Below are positions 25,701 to 33,017 of a DNA stretch of 64,000 nucleotides, piece by piece; the stretch's first letter is position 1; the number at the start of each line of letters is the position of its first letter. The DNA is from Lacihabitans sp. CCS-44 (lineage in GTDB: Bacteria; Bacteroidota; Bacteroidia; Cytophagales; Spirosomataceae), in contig NZ_RJUE01000061.1 in the NCBI RefSeq assembly GCF_024343735.1, forward strand, positions 62,001-126,000. Direction: 5' to 3'. The notes beneath the pieces are model-generated. The model had not been told where the DNA came from, did no database searches, and saw only the letters and a program-made list of their open reading frames with translations. A program made the position numbers and the translations under genes.

Positions 25701-26416
25701 CGCGAAACGGCCAAGGTTTTGCGGGTTTGTTTTCAGGTGGCACAGAATATCGGGAGTACTTGCATACCCGTTTGGCATTGCCAATGGAAATCGGTAAAAG
25801 GTATCTGTTGAGCATGTATGTCAGCAGATCCGATTATTATGGCGTAGCTGCCAACAATCTAGGTTTTGGTTTAAATGTTACCCAAAAAGTAGAGTTTACC
25901 AACGACACCATTCAGGTGGATAAAATAATACTCCCAAGCAGCAACCTGGTAGTTCACGAAAAAGACAATTGGGTGAACATAGTGGCTGAAATAACGGCCG
26001 ACCAAGCGTATCAACATTTGTATTTGGGGAATTTCCGAAGTCAGGCAAATACCATTAGTCAGCTCGCAACGGATATTAGCGGCGGAGCCAGTGGTGGCTA
26101 TGGGGGGCAGTCGGCCTCCAGCAATGCCTACTATTTTATAGACGATGTTTTTGTGGGTGAAATAGCCAATACCATTGCCTGCGGAGCTAGCAATTGCAAT
26201 AACGCCATCACCTTGCTCAGTCCCACCGACGATATTTTGGGCGGAAGCACCACCAAGCAAACCAACCTAGAGCTTAAAGCCAATATCACCATTCAAGGCA
26301 ATGCCAATGTACTATTTCAATCCAACAAATCCATCTTGATGGATGCCACCCAAGGCGTTTTTGAGGTGAAAAACGGGGTAGTATTTGAGGCCAAGATTGG
26401 GGGCTGTGTGAATTGA
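19709..26416 (+). CDS. giant secreted repeat protein (14 PPC-like domains) with GCX C-terminus
   Basis: From the ATG at 19709 (signal MKKLILLLLIGTLKVAYIFAQ) the product has 2235 residues. It carries about 14 tandem domains of roughly 130 residues, each opening (A/T)NDxCxxAxxL and holding the core DDDVWYKFTATxxxHxIxL and LTIGxxYFxRV. This is the pattern of PPC-like pre-peptidase beta-sandwich domains. The fourth copy (ANDKSDAAVTL) has lost its cysteine. Residues about 1925-2180 form another domain beginning NLVTNPSFEDPQTCP, like domains found before OmpA domains in this phylum. It ends VFEAKIGGCVN, the GCX signature. No peptidase domain is present. Probably a long surface adhesin or matrix protein. 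Confidence 0.88.
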   Translation: MKKLILLLLIGTLKVAYIFAQAPANDNCSGATVLTVNSDNLCTTTLTSTTVGATESQPGCNFTFADDDVWFKFTATATSHKIQVASNSGTLQNPVFEVFSGSCGSLSSLACVNNQNTFYDTERTILTSLTIGNEYFIRVNSGGNSAFSRGTFTICVALTVPPTNDDCAGAISLLVNQNQTCTLTNTGTSEEATLSMASCYSGSQADDDVWYEFTATSTVHKITLTPGTIKFPILEMFSGNCGGLTSLYCKPDFINNFTIGDLTVGQKYYLRVYSYLAGFGQSGTFTICINEGSGMPANDGCSGAIALTANSASCGVLTAGTLVNATGPLSSSCVTEPIRNDVWYKFTAPNAEMILKLLNTTFSSANMELFSGICGNLTSLACSVTSENFLSYSNFTIGQEYYLRVWDRYGSTGTFDLCLSSTLANDKSDAAVTLSVNSDFTCTLKASGDNTLALSNETSNSTCPLIKDGVWYKFAANNDSLTIQLTALGMGSNSRFELFHKEGTSLVFLESQPRKLFKTNFVIGDEYYVLVYTCNGYPPNRGTFELCVSNFPPPPANDRCQNALAMSVNPNQSCSLTTSGTTVNALAGESANCSGEVDDDVWYSFVATQAKHSISVTPGTLQDPVFQVYEGTCETLNELDCINNSSGQNTEMGKVAGLVIGNTYFVRVFSSNVGAGQGTFNICVNLPVPNEDCEDAIILTPGATCTPVSGTSAGVTTDTYDNCDFYKYGVYYKFTAAGSSQIIRLTKGTIQNVYIDVLQNNCGNINRVTPCGSPSNAEVVEKVVSGLTVGTEYLIWVNTEDIAEEGTFDICVLNTVPPTNDNCATAAVLAVNTGNVPVNKTSGTTLFASQSQVGCSGNADDDVWYSFTASQTSHRVFLQKIGTFENIILELFSGSCGSLVSKQCISSGFDNTKNSSALLTNLTAGETYFVRVYYQGTVPGSFSIAITSAPLNDNCVSAVTLNPSTADDFAGAVAGSSFDATLSSNSYFNNALTDDDVWYKFTATQKVHRIKLKGWKSDLGAIEVFKGTCGSLLYENCSPTFSPQCNSGSMSSDTLILTLETFVPGQTYFFRVYSIHLTANQSLFDVAVTSPYILPFDDCSGASSIPVAATSICTTPTIVNTKGFSTISGQSGGCNYGEVSGQPEKDIYLKFTATANQHKINLKTGQGGTLVYQLFSGTCGSLVSMGCSPDFDSVSYVGNLTIGQTYFIRVLMYYNNIETLKVCISTPVFVSNDECAAAISVVPSGDVAGCSITSGNLAGSSQTQFNECGVIGNSDKKIMRDVWYKFVANSTIHRLWFSNVSILKSGSSGPIPKYLKFEVFSGTCNAKTFLGCSGAISSQEEKVFNNLTVGETYFIRVSTYDPESIDFQFCIKNISPPANDVCATAINLTVFNSWSSLNYTKGTTLDANQTTGTNTCGQANSFDVWYKFTATNITHRIAFRSNSVQKAITGLTLAVYSGSCSAPVHIACKTGDFTSLSEELLNVTGLTIGQEYFVKVYASQALVTHQGGFELQVLNPTAPTNDQCSSPIGLSIQSSSQSFTSVTSETILSTLSAEPVACTVTGTADDDVWYSFTPTQTSVRLILSANFMNPVYVLYTGTCGGLTSVVCGSAGATATSLNKILTNLTANTPYLLRVYSSSNTLRGRVFVALTSDTSPPANDLCAGAVTLMPSANSVPSFTEGTTVNAKNDNTICFAGNEVWFKFVATATTHRVVYDGYLKDPAIIMFSGTCGSLAFVPSTCFGDIHNISFTKSGLTIGTTYFLKIAAQADVLANQGTFKIAIITPSVPVNDNCANALSLSVNSPAQHLSADLATNEFATSGCGSFSEKDVWFKFTATSAKMGVEVENLNANAIIGLYKGVCPSPSLIKCSFNSNQSSFNQNTLILDNLVVGDEYLIAVAARSGFMLEYKIKLYEFAEISQNTLYGNTCFTANLVTNPSFEDPQTCPTSFVPTPSAPGQWLSPNLGWTIPTTGSSDYFNSCADYIAAIETPRNTTFGIQTPRNGQGFAGLFSGGTEYREYLHTRLALPMEIGKRYLLSMYVSRSDYYGVAANNLGFGLNVTQKVEFTNDTIQVDKIILPSSNLVVHEKDNWVNIVAEITADQAYQHLYLGNFRSQANTISQLATDISGGASGGYGGQSASSNAYYFIDDVFVGEIANTIACGASNCNNAITLLSPTDDILGGSTTKQTNLELKANITIQGNANVLFQSNKSILMDATQGVFEVKNGVVFEAKIGGCVN

Positions 26417-26438
26417 TTTAGGTTTTTTACTCAATTTG

Positions 26439-26472
26439 ACCACCAGAGACTTTTGTTTTTGGTGGTTTTTTG
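26439..26472 (+). terminator. terminator of the giant repeat gene
   Basis: ACCACC (26439-26444) pairs with GGTGGT (26461-26466), followed by a T-run, about 20 bp after the stop codon. Confidence 0.55.
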
Positions 26473-26537
26473 TGTGGGAAGAGTTTCTGGTATTTTTGAT
26501 TTTTGTAATCTCGGATTGAAAATCCTTCTTATTTAGC

Positions 26538-26560
26538 TTCGACATCGGGAAGATGTCGAA
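26538..26560. repeat. hairpin in the spacer upstream of the glycosidase
   Basis: TTCGACATC-gggaa-GATGTCGAA, 9-bp perfect arms. The surrounding 26512-26577 resembles 13380-13435 (shared CCTTCTTAT, TGTCGAAT and GAAGAGC words). Confidence 0.55.
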
Positions 26561-26629
26561 TAGCTGAGCTGAAGAGCGATATATAGATTTAATTTTTTCT
26601 CGGATGACAGTAATTTTCAAATAGACCAC

Positions 26630-26637
26630 TAACTTTG
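26630..26637 (+). promoter_or_regulatory. -7 element candidate for the glycosidase
   Basis: TAACTTTG matches TAnnTTTG, 58 bp before the ATG at 26696. No clear -33 TTG. Confidence 0.35.
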
Positions 26638-26695
26638 GATAAATTCGTTCGAGACCTCGATATTCAACCATTAAAGCTGTTTAAATTAAAAGTTT

Positions 26696-28846
26696 ATGAA
26701 AAAACTTTGTTTGCTACTCCTGTTTTTAGCGTTTCAAGGCATAGGTTTCTCTCAATCTGTTAAATTCATTTCTTCGTTAGACCCATCCAAGACGGCTTAT
26801 GCTATGCGGATGGTCGAAAAAACGCTGAGTAAGAAAGGAAATGCCTTGCAAAATTCTTCTTCAAAGTTTACGATTGAGTTTAAAATAGATGCTGCCAAAT
26901 ATGAACCTGAATCCTTTGGTATTTTAACTGATAAAACCACCATTAGCATTATTGGCGGCGATACCCGAGGCTTAATTTACGGGTCACTTGCCATCTGCGA
27001 AAATATCAAAAATGGTGCTGGATTAGATAAAATTAAGGCTTTTGAGGAAAAAGCAAAATACCCCTATCGTACTATAAAATTTGATTTGCCCTATGATACC
27101 TATCGCCATAGTTATGCCCTAGACTTACATCAGGAGACCTGCAAAGACATCAAATATTGGGAAGCTTTCTTGGATATGATGGCTGAAAATCGCTTCAATA
27201 TCCTAAGCCTTTGGAACTTGCACCCCTATGTCTATATGATTCGGGCCAAAAACTTTCCAGAAGCTTCACCTTTTTCTGATGCCGAAATGAAAGAATGGCA
27301 AACACTTTTTCACGGCATTTTGCGAATGGCCAAGGAACGAGAAATAGAAACATATTTAGTGCCTTTTAATATTTTTGTGAGTCCAGAATTTTCCAAAGCC
27401 CACAATGTGGCCATGGATAACCTCGATCACCACTTCTTTGTGAGAGGCGATACTTCGAGCATCATTAAAAAATACACCCGCGAAAGCGTAGCCCAAGTAT
27501 TACAAGAATATCCCGAACTTACAGGATTTGGCCTTACTTTGGGCGAGGGTATGGCTGGCATGACTCCCCAGCAACGTGAAGATTGGATGAAGGAAACCAT
27601 CATTGAAGGCATGAAAATGTCGGGTAGAAAGTCTAAGTTGATTCACCGCATACCGTTTTCTAGTAATGTAGGCTCATTGGGACCCACTAGCATCGAAACC
27701 GAAAGGCTAACCCGCAGAGCCATCGACGAAGAAGGCACAATGGATTTTATCGAAAAACCAATTTGGGCCGATTTTAAATACAATTGGTCGCATGCCCACT
27801 CTACGCCTACACTTGTAAAAGTGCATGGAGGTAAACTTTTCGACACCTATTTTGTGCCTAAGCCGCAGACCTACAAAGTAACTTGGACAGCTCGAAACGA
27901 AGATTTTTTCTGTCTCAGATGGGGTGTGCCCGATTTTATCAGAAGCCACATCAAAGAAAATAGTCAGGAATATGTGGGTGGCTATACCATTGGTTCTGAA
28001 ACTTATATTCCTGCCAAAGATTACTTCACAAAATCTGATATAAAAGTGGATTGGAAATACGCTTTCGAGCGTCAATGGCTGTTTTATAAATTATGGGGTA
28101 GATTGCTCTATAACCCAGAAACGCCTGATGTGATATTTCAAGCTGAATTTACTCATAGATATGGAAAGGATGGCGAAAACTTACTTGCTGCCAGTTCGTT
28201 AGCTGGTAAAACACCACTCAGACTGGCTTCGTCTTTTGATTTTACTTGGGATTTTAGCTTGTACAGCGAAGGTTTTTTGTCCTTAAAAGACAAAACAGTC
28301 AGCTATATTGATATTATCCGACAAATTGAACAAGCTGTTACGGAACCAACTTATGTTTCTATTGCCGATTATGTCAAAATAAAAACCAAAGGCGGAAGTT
28401 TTGAAACAGGAAAAACAACCCCACCGATGTTGGCCGAAATGCTTGAAAATGATTGTAAAAAAGCACTGGACCTAGTAAAAAACATCAACACCAAAAATAA
28501 TAACGCCCTGATGTACGAAGTGGCGGATGTACGCACATGGGCGTATTTGGGCTTATATTATGCTGCAAAAATTAAAGGTGGAATAGACTTACAAACATAC
28601 CGAACCACGGGAAATTTGCAAAACAAACAACAGGCAATCAAGCATTTGGAAACAGCACTCAAATTTTGGGATGAAGTAATCGCCATCACCAAACCTATCT
28701 ATAACGATATGCCGCTGGTGCATTTTACCGAGCAAGCAGGCAACACCAAAGAACAAAACGAAGCACTTCGTTTCCATTGGCACATTTTACGGCCTGCCGT
28801 GGCAAACGACGTCGAAATTGCAAGAAAAACTGTTTTTGAAAACTAA
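26696..28846 (+). CDS. secreted glycoside hydrolase, GH20/GH67-like
   Basis: Protein of 716 residues with signal peptide MKKLCLLLLFLAFQGIGFSQ. Residues about 25-115 match the alpha/beta domain that precedes the barrel in GH20 and GH67 enzymes (TTISIIGGDTRGLIYGSLAICENI). A TIM-barrel-like region follows, beginning YPYRTIKFDLPYDTYRHSYALDL and KYWEAFLDMMAENRFNILSLWNLHPYVYM, with ETYLVPFNIFVSPEF and ELTGFGLTLGEGM, whose acidic residues could be catalytic. The C-terminal 200 residues are helical. The exact family and sugar cannot be set by eye; alpha-glucuronidase or galacturonidase-like activity is possible. It stands alone and is flanked by a 20-bp direct repeat (26461 and 28904). Confidence 0.72.
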   Translation: MKKLCLLLLFLAFQGIGFSQSVKFISSLDPSKTAYAMRMVEKTLSKKGNALQNSSSKFTIEFKIDAAKYEPESFGILTDKTTISIIGGDTRGLIYGSLAICENIKNGAGLDKIKAFEEKAKYPYRTIKFDLPYDTYRHSYALDLHQETCKDIKYWEAFLDMMAENRFNILSLWNLHPYVYMIRAKNFPEASPFSDAEMKEWQTLFHGILRMAKEREIETYLVPFNIFVSPEFSKAHNVAMDNLDHHFFVRGDTSSIIKKYTRESVAQVLQEYPELTGFGLTLGEGMAGMTPQQREDWMKETIIEGMKMSGRKSKLIHRIPFSSNVGSLGPTSIETERLTRRAIDEEGTMDFIEKPIWADFKYNWSHAHSTPTLVKVHGGKLFDTYFVPKPQTYKVTWTARNEDFFCLRWGVPDFIRSHIKENSQEYVGGYTIGSETYIPAKDYFTKSDIKVDWKYAFERQWLFYKLWGRLLYNPETPDVIFQAEFTHRYGKDGENLLAASSLAGKTPLRLASSFDFTWDFSLYSEGFLSLKDKTVSYIDIIRQIEQAVTEPTYVSIADYVKIKTKGGSFETGKTTPPMLAEMLENDCKKALDLVKNINTKNNNALMYEVADVRTWAYLGLYYAAKIKGGIDLQTYRTTGNLQNKQQAIKHLETALKFWDEVIAITKPIYNDMPLVHFTEQAGNTKEQNEALRFHWHILRPAVANDVEIARKTVFEN

Positions 28847-28949
28847 ATCGGGATAATCTTATTTCTTAGAGCTTTTTAAGGCAGGTAAGGAACTTGAGCT
28901 TTGGGAGGTTTTTTGTGTGGGAAAAATTAATTAAATTAGGCGTTTTATA

Positions 28950-29069
28950 ATGTCAGATTTAAAAATGCTTCATAACCATCTTCAAAATCGGGAAGCTTGT
29001 GTAGGACAAATAAAAAATATGAAGAATAAAGAATCAATTTGGAATAACAGATTAAAGTTAATTATTTAA
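28950..29069 (+). CDS. possible 39-residue leader ORF abutting dtcA
   Basis: ATG at 28950 runs in frame to TAA at 29067-29069, and the dtcA ATG follows without a gap (TAAATG). The peptide MSDLKMLHNHLQNREACVG continues to KESIWNNRLKLII. It resembles nothing I know. It could be a translationally coupled leader, the tail of a lost gene, or chance in AT-rich DNA. Confidence 0.3.
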   Translation: MSDLKMLHNHLQNREACVGQIKNMKNKESIWNNRLKLII

Positions 29070-32000
29070 ATGGGTAAGTCCAACGACAACAGAAGACATT
29101 TTATTTCAAAAGTTAATAAAGGAAAGGTTAGTAGACACGATTTTAAAGGAAACATAAGATATTCTTGTGATATTGATCAGAGAATTTATATACTTAATAA
29201 ACTGAGTGAAAATTATTGGAATCTTGCTTACAATAATCCACTACCAAAAACTGAGAGTTTAATAGCGAGTGAAGAAACCTTTTTTTCCCAAAGCACAAGT
29301 TTAATTGAGGAAATAAAATGGTTTTTTGAGGTATTTAAGCATTATAATTATCATTTGAACCTCTTTACAGAAGTTAACAGAACTATTGAAACTGGTATAC
29401 TTCTTGGAAATACATCAAATGTGGACTTATGCACAGAGAAAATTGAAAAGGAGATAAGTAGCTCATTATACTTATTGATAATTGAAATGTACTTAAATGA
29501 ACAAGAGAATAATAGAAAGGCTAATGAAGAAATAATAAATGAATTATCCATAAATGGAAAGTCTACAAAACTACCATTAATCGCGGAATTTGCTAAACTT
29601 CGGATGGAGAAAGACTTACCTCCATGGCAGTACGATTCAACCGTCGAACACCATATGTCAATGTATCCAAATGATGCCAAATATCTTTCTGAGTATATTG
29701 TTTTAAAATTTGAGCCATTTAATTTTGATTTTGCTTTTGAGAATAAAGAATTTATCGTCAATTTCGAGTCGGATTTTTCTGTTATTGATAGACTAAATTC
29801 AATACAAACAATATTACCTTTAATACTGCATACACTAAATATTGATGAAGTAAACGAATTGGAGCTAGAAATAAAACAAATGTCCTTAACTAGCAAAGAT
29901 TTGTATTGGGATAGATTATTATGTTTGCTTAACCCAAAGCACCTTAATAACTTAATGCTTAGTCCATACCAAAAAAATCATGATAAAGTGGCCGACCTCT
30001 TTTTTGAAGGGGAGTATTTAAGAGTAGCAGAACTCGCTGCCACTGCTTTACATATTAATCCTGAAATTCAGGAGCTACATTCTTATTTTGTAAAATCAAT
30101 AATATTTATAGGAAAAGAAGTCTCGGAATATTTTAATGAAGATAATGTTCTAACTCAAATCCTAAAGTTAATGAGATCCATGCTCTTAAAAGATGAAAAA
30201 TATACTGCTAACAGGGAAAAATTGATTGCAGAGTATTATAATAATAGTTTTTTTAATTTTTCAAGTTGCTTACTTCAAGATTTATATACAGATCTTCAGT
30301 TTGAAATGCCGGGAACTATTATTACAAAAGTTTTTCTAACTAGTAATGTAATTTCACATCGTTCAATACAAGCCTTTGAAGAAAATAGTTATTTAGAGCT
30401 TCCAATTGTCAATCAATCTAATTGGGATAAATTTGTAAGACGATCATTAAGAAATGAAAGTTTAATATTGGATTATGCTAAATTCTACCAAATTGAACTT
30501 TTTGCTATTTCAAAAATCAAAAATAGAAATTTTGAATCTGCTTTAAAATGTTTAAATGAATTCCAATTACATAATAAATATTCAGAAATGCCTGAATTTG
30601 TTAAAACATGGTTTACTAAAAGTAAAATCAAATGTTTGTACGAATTAAAACTAATTGGTGAAACTGTTAATTTAATAATAGAAGAATACTTCCGATCTAA
30701 TATTTTATACGACCATTATTATTTTCAGGATTTAATGGATGAGTTAATTGAAAACGATGAATCTCCAATATATGGAGAGATATCAATTCCTATATTCTTT
30801 CAAATTACAAAGCAGTCTAGATCTTTGTGTTATGATTCTATTGCAAACTTTCTTATTCAAAATGAGCTGCGTCGTCCATCAGAATTAAATGAAAAAAAGT
30901 TGGATTTCGATATTAAGGCGGTAACTTTCTTTTTGGAGAAATGTTGTATCAAGAGCCATATTGAAGATTCTCCCTATATAAACTCGATTGACGCCCTTTC
31001 TTCTGAAAGGATTTCTATATTAAATTGCTTGAAAAAGACGAACCCTGAAAAACTAAAAAAATATAATGAAGAAATTTTAAATATTACAAAAGAAGATACT
31101 ATACGTAAAGGGGTAAAACACATTCATGAAAGTAGAATTTATGTTGATACAGATAGCTTGTTCAAAATTCTTAATGCTGACATAACCGAAGTGTTTGATC
31201 GCTACCTTTCACTTGATAACAAGAGATATTCAGCCCTTTCTGCTTTGACCTTAGATGAAGTTTTTAATCCAAATAGAGTTAATTCAATGTTCTATTGTCT
31301 AGAACCAGTTGAACCAAACCTTTTACAATTTTATTCATTAGGCGAGCCGTTTAATGATCCTAATATTGTACGGGTTCCAATAATTAGATACACCCATTTC
31401 GTTTTGTTGTTTGAAGAAATTAAAAATGAATTCATTTTTAATGAAGATTTCGGATTCAAAAGCTTTCTAAGTATGAGAATTAGGCACGGTACCTTTCAAA
31501 ATGTTTTAAGAAATGTTTTTGATAAATATAATTTAATTGGTTCCAAAGAGTTAAGCGGTGATGAATATAAGGAAATTAATTATTGGAAAGAAGGTAATAG
31601 AATTCCAAAAATGTTCGAAAATCGATTACAAGAGTTATTGAAAATTAGTTCTAGATCCATTGACGACTTAATTGACTTAGCTAGAAGTTGGATTAAAATA
31701 TATGAACAAGAAGAGGATAAGAATGCAATGTTTGATTTCTCATTCTCGGATTTTGAAATGAGAGCTATTTTTATAAATAGAGTTGGACGTATTAACAACT
31801 CACAGGATTTTATTCAAGAAGTGTTTAGTATTCTTTTCGATAGAATGGATAAGCAGTTAAATGCTATTAGACAGAGAATTGACTCTGAATTATCATCCAA
31901 ATTCGTTGATATTATTGAACAAATGGAAACTGATGTAGCATCCATTTATGGCAATAATAATAAAACTTCTCAAGTAGAAGAACAAATTTTAGCCTGTAAA

Positions 32001-32573
32001 ACTGAAATCCAAAAGGTTACTAATCAAGTCCAACAATGGTTTAAAATGTCACAAAATCAATATGTTGATGAATTTCCTATTGAGATGATTTTGGAAGCAA
32101 GTATAGATTATACAAACAGTATTAATGGTAATATTTTAAATATAGCGAAAGTAGAGAGAAATATCAAATGCAATTCTAAATACAAGGGTAAATATTTTGA
32201 AGGATTTGGAGATATGCTTATCAATATTTTTGATAATATCATAAAAAACAATAAGGATTTATATGAAAAATTGGATATTAAAATAATGGTAAATTCCGAA
32301 AACGGGTTAACAAAAATTATTGTTTCTAATAATATATCTCCAAATATTGATGTTGAAGAATTGAAAATTAAAATTCAAGATATAAAAAGAAAAGTTAGTA
32401 ATTATAGAGATGGAAATATGGCAAATAGCTTTGAAGGAGACTCGGGGTATCTTAAAATTTGTAGGTGTATATCAGCAGATTTAGAGCAAGGGAATTATGA
32501 AGTTAATGTTGAATATTCAAATAATAAATACGAAGTTCAAATAACAATCGAAAATAAAAATCTAATAATATGA
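29070..32573 (+). CDS. dtcA: Detocs sensor kinase DtcA
   Basis: Protein of 1167 residues without signal peptide or membrane segment, so cytoplasmic. The long N-terminal part is helical and TPR-like (for example GEYLRVAELAATALHINPEIQELHSYF). RIRHGTFQ is at about 803-810 (His806). The last 130 residues form a GHKL ATPase domain: N-box ININIFDNIIKNN-type residues at about 1052-1060 (Asn1052, Asp1055, Asn1056) and a G-box EGDSGYLKI at 1122-1130. In Detocs this protein senses infection and phosphorylates DtcB and DtcC. It overlaps dtcB by 4 bp (ATGA). Strongly AT-rich compared with flanking genes, suggesting transfer. Identity rests on domain order and on the neighbours. Confidence 0.82.
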   Translation: MGKSNDNRRHFISKVNKGKVSRHDFKGNIRYSCDIDQRIYILNKLSENYWNLAYNNPLPKTESLIASEETFFSQSTSLIEEIKWFFEVFKHYNYHLNLFTEVNRTIETGILLGNTSNVDLCTEKIEKEISSSLYLLIIEMYLNEQENNRKANEEIINELSINGKSTKLPLIAEFAKLRMEKDLPPWQYDSTVEHHMSMYPNDAKYLSEYIVLKFEPFNFDFAFENKEFIVNFESDFSVIDRLNSIQTILPLILHTLNIDEVNELELEIKQMSLTSKDLYWDRLLCLLNPKHLNNLMLSPYQKNHDKVADLFFEGEYLRVAELAATALHINPEIQELHSYFVKSIIFIGKEVSEYFNEDNVLTQILKLMRSMLLKDEKYTANREKLIAEYYNNSFFNFSSCLLQDLYTDLQFEMPGTIITKVFLTSNVISHRSIQAFEENSYLELPIVNQSNWDKFVRRSLRNESLILDYAKFYQIELFAISKIKNRNFESALKCLNEFQLHNKYSEMPEFVKTWFTKSKIKCLYELKLIGETVNLIIEEYFRSNILYDHYYFQDLMDELIENDESPIYGEISIPIFFQITKQSRSLCYDSIANFLIQNELRRPSELNEKKLDFDIKAVTFFLEKCCIKSHIEDSPYINSIDALSSERISILNCLKKTNPEKLKKYNEEILNITKEDTIRKGVKHIHESRIYVDTDSLFKILNADITEVFDRYLSLDNKRYSALSALTLDEVFNPNRVNSMFYCLEPVEPNLLQFYSLGEPFNDPNIVRVPIIRYTHFVLLFEEIKNEFIFNEDFGFKSFLSMRIRHGTFQNVLRNVFDKYNLIGSKELSGDEYKEINYWKEGNRIPKMFENRLQELLKISSRSIDDLIDLARSWIKIYEQEEDKNAMFDFSFSDFEMRAIFINRVGRINNSQDFIQEVFSILFDRMDKQLNAIRQRIDSELSSKFVDIIEQMETDVASIYGNNNKTSQVEEQILACKTEIQKVTNQVQQWFKMSQNQYVDEFPIEMILEASIDYTNSINGNILNIAKVERNIKCNSKYKGKYFEGFGDMLINIFDNIIKNNKDLYEKLDIKIMVNSENGLTKIIVSNNISPNIDVEELKIKIQDIKRKVSNYRDGNMANSFEGDSGYLKICRCISADLEQGNYEVNVEYSNNKYEVQITIENKNLII

Positions 32574-33016
32574 AAGGTTTATTAATTGAAGATGATCCCA
32601 ACAAGGCAAAGAAAGTATTGAATTTTCTTAGTGAGAATTTTAAGGATATTGAAATGAATCACAAGATTTCTTATCAGAGTGGTTTGCAAGAAATTTTCGA
32701 AAATGAATTCGACTTTATCCTACTTGATATGAGTTTACCAACTTATGACCAAAACTCAAGTAGCTCTTCTGGCAAGCCCAGAAACTTTGGTGGAAGAGAT
32801 ATTCTAAAAGAAATGAAGAGGTATAAAAAGCATTCTAAGGTAATTGTTGTGACTCAGTATAACGAATTTGATGGTGGATCTATTTCAATAAATGAGCTTG
32901 ATTCACAACTTAAAACCAAATTTGATGACATTTATAAAGGATATGTAATTTATAAATCTCAAAGAACTGAGGAGTGGCAAAATGAGTTGAGTATATTTTT
33001 AAAATCATTTATTTAG
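32570..33016 (+). CDS. dtcB: Detocs stand-alone receiver DtcB
   Basis: Protein of 148 residues made of one CheY-like receiver domain. The acidic pocket is EDD (Glu7-Asp9), the phosphorylatable aspartate is Asp53 in FDFILLDMSLP, and the switch threonine is Thr95 in VIVVTQYNEF. An insertion rich in Ser/Gly (about 61-75, NSSSSSGKPRNFGG) follows strand 3. There is no output domain. In the characterised system DtcB acts as a phosphate sink that limits activation of DtcC. It overlaps dtcA by 4 bp and ends 1 bp before dtcC, so all three are one transcript. Confidence 0.85.
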   Translation: MKGLLIEDDPNKAKKVLNFLSENFKDIEMNHKISYQSGLQEIFENEFDFILLDMSLPTYDQNSSSSSGKPRNFGGRDILKEMKRYKKHSKVIVVTQYNEFDGGSISINELDSQLKTKFDDIYKGYVIYKSQRTEEWQNELSIFLKSFI

Positions 33017-33017
33017 G

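Noticed and set aside
26312-26671. 119-codon ORF on the minus strand after the giant repeat gene
   Set aside because: It overlaps the 3' end of that gene and its terminator and crosses a hairpin; the peptide is low in recognisable structure.
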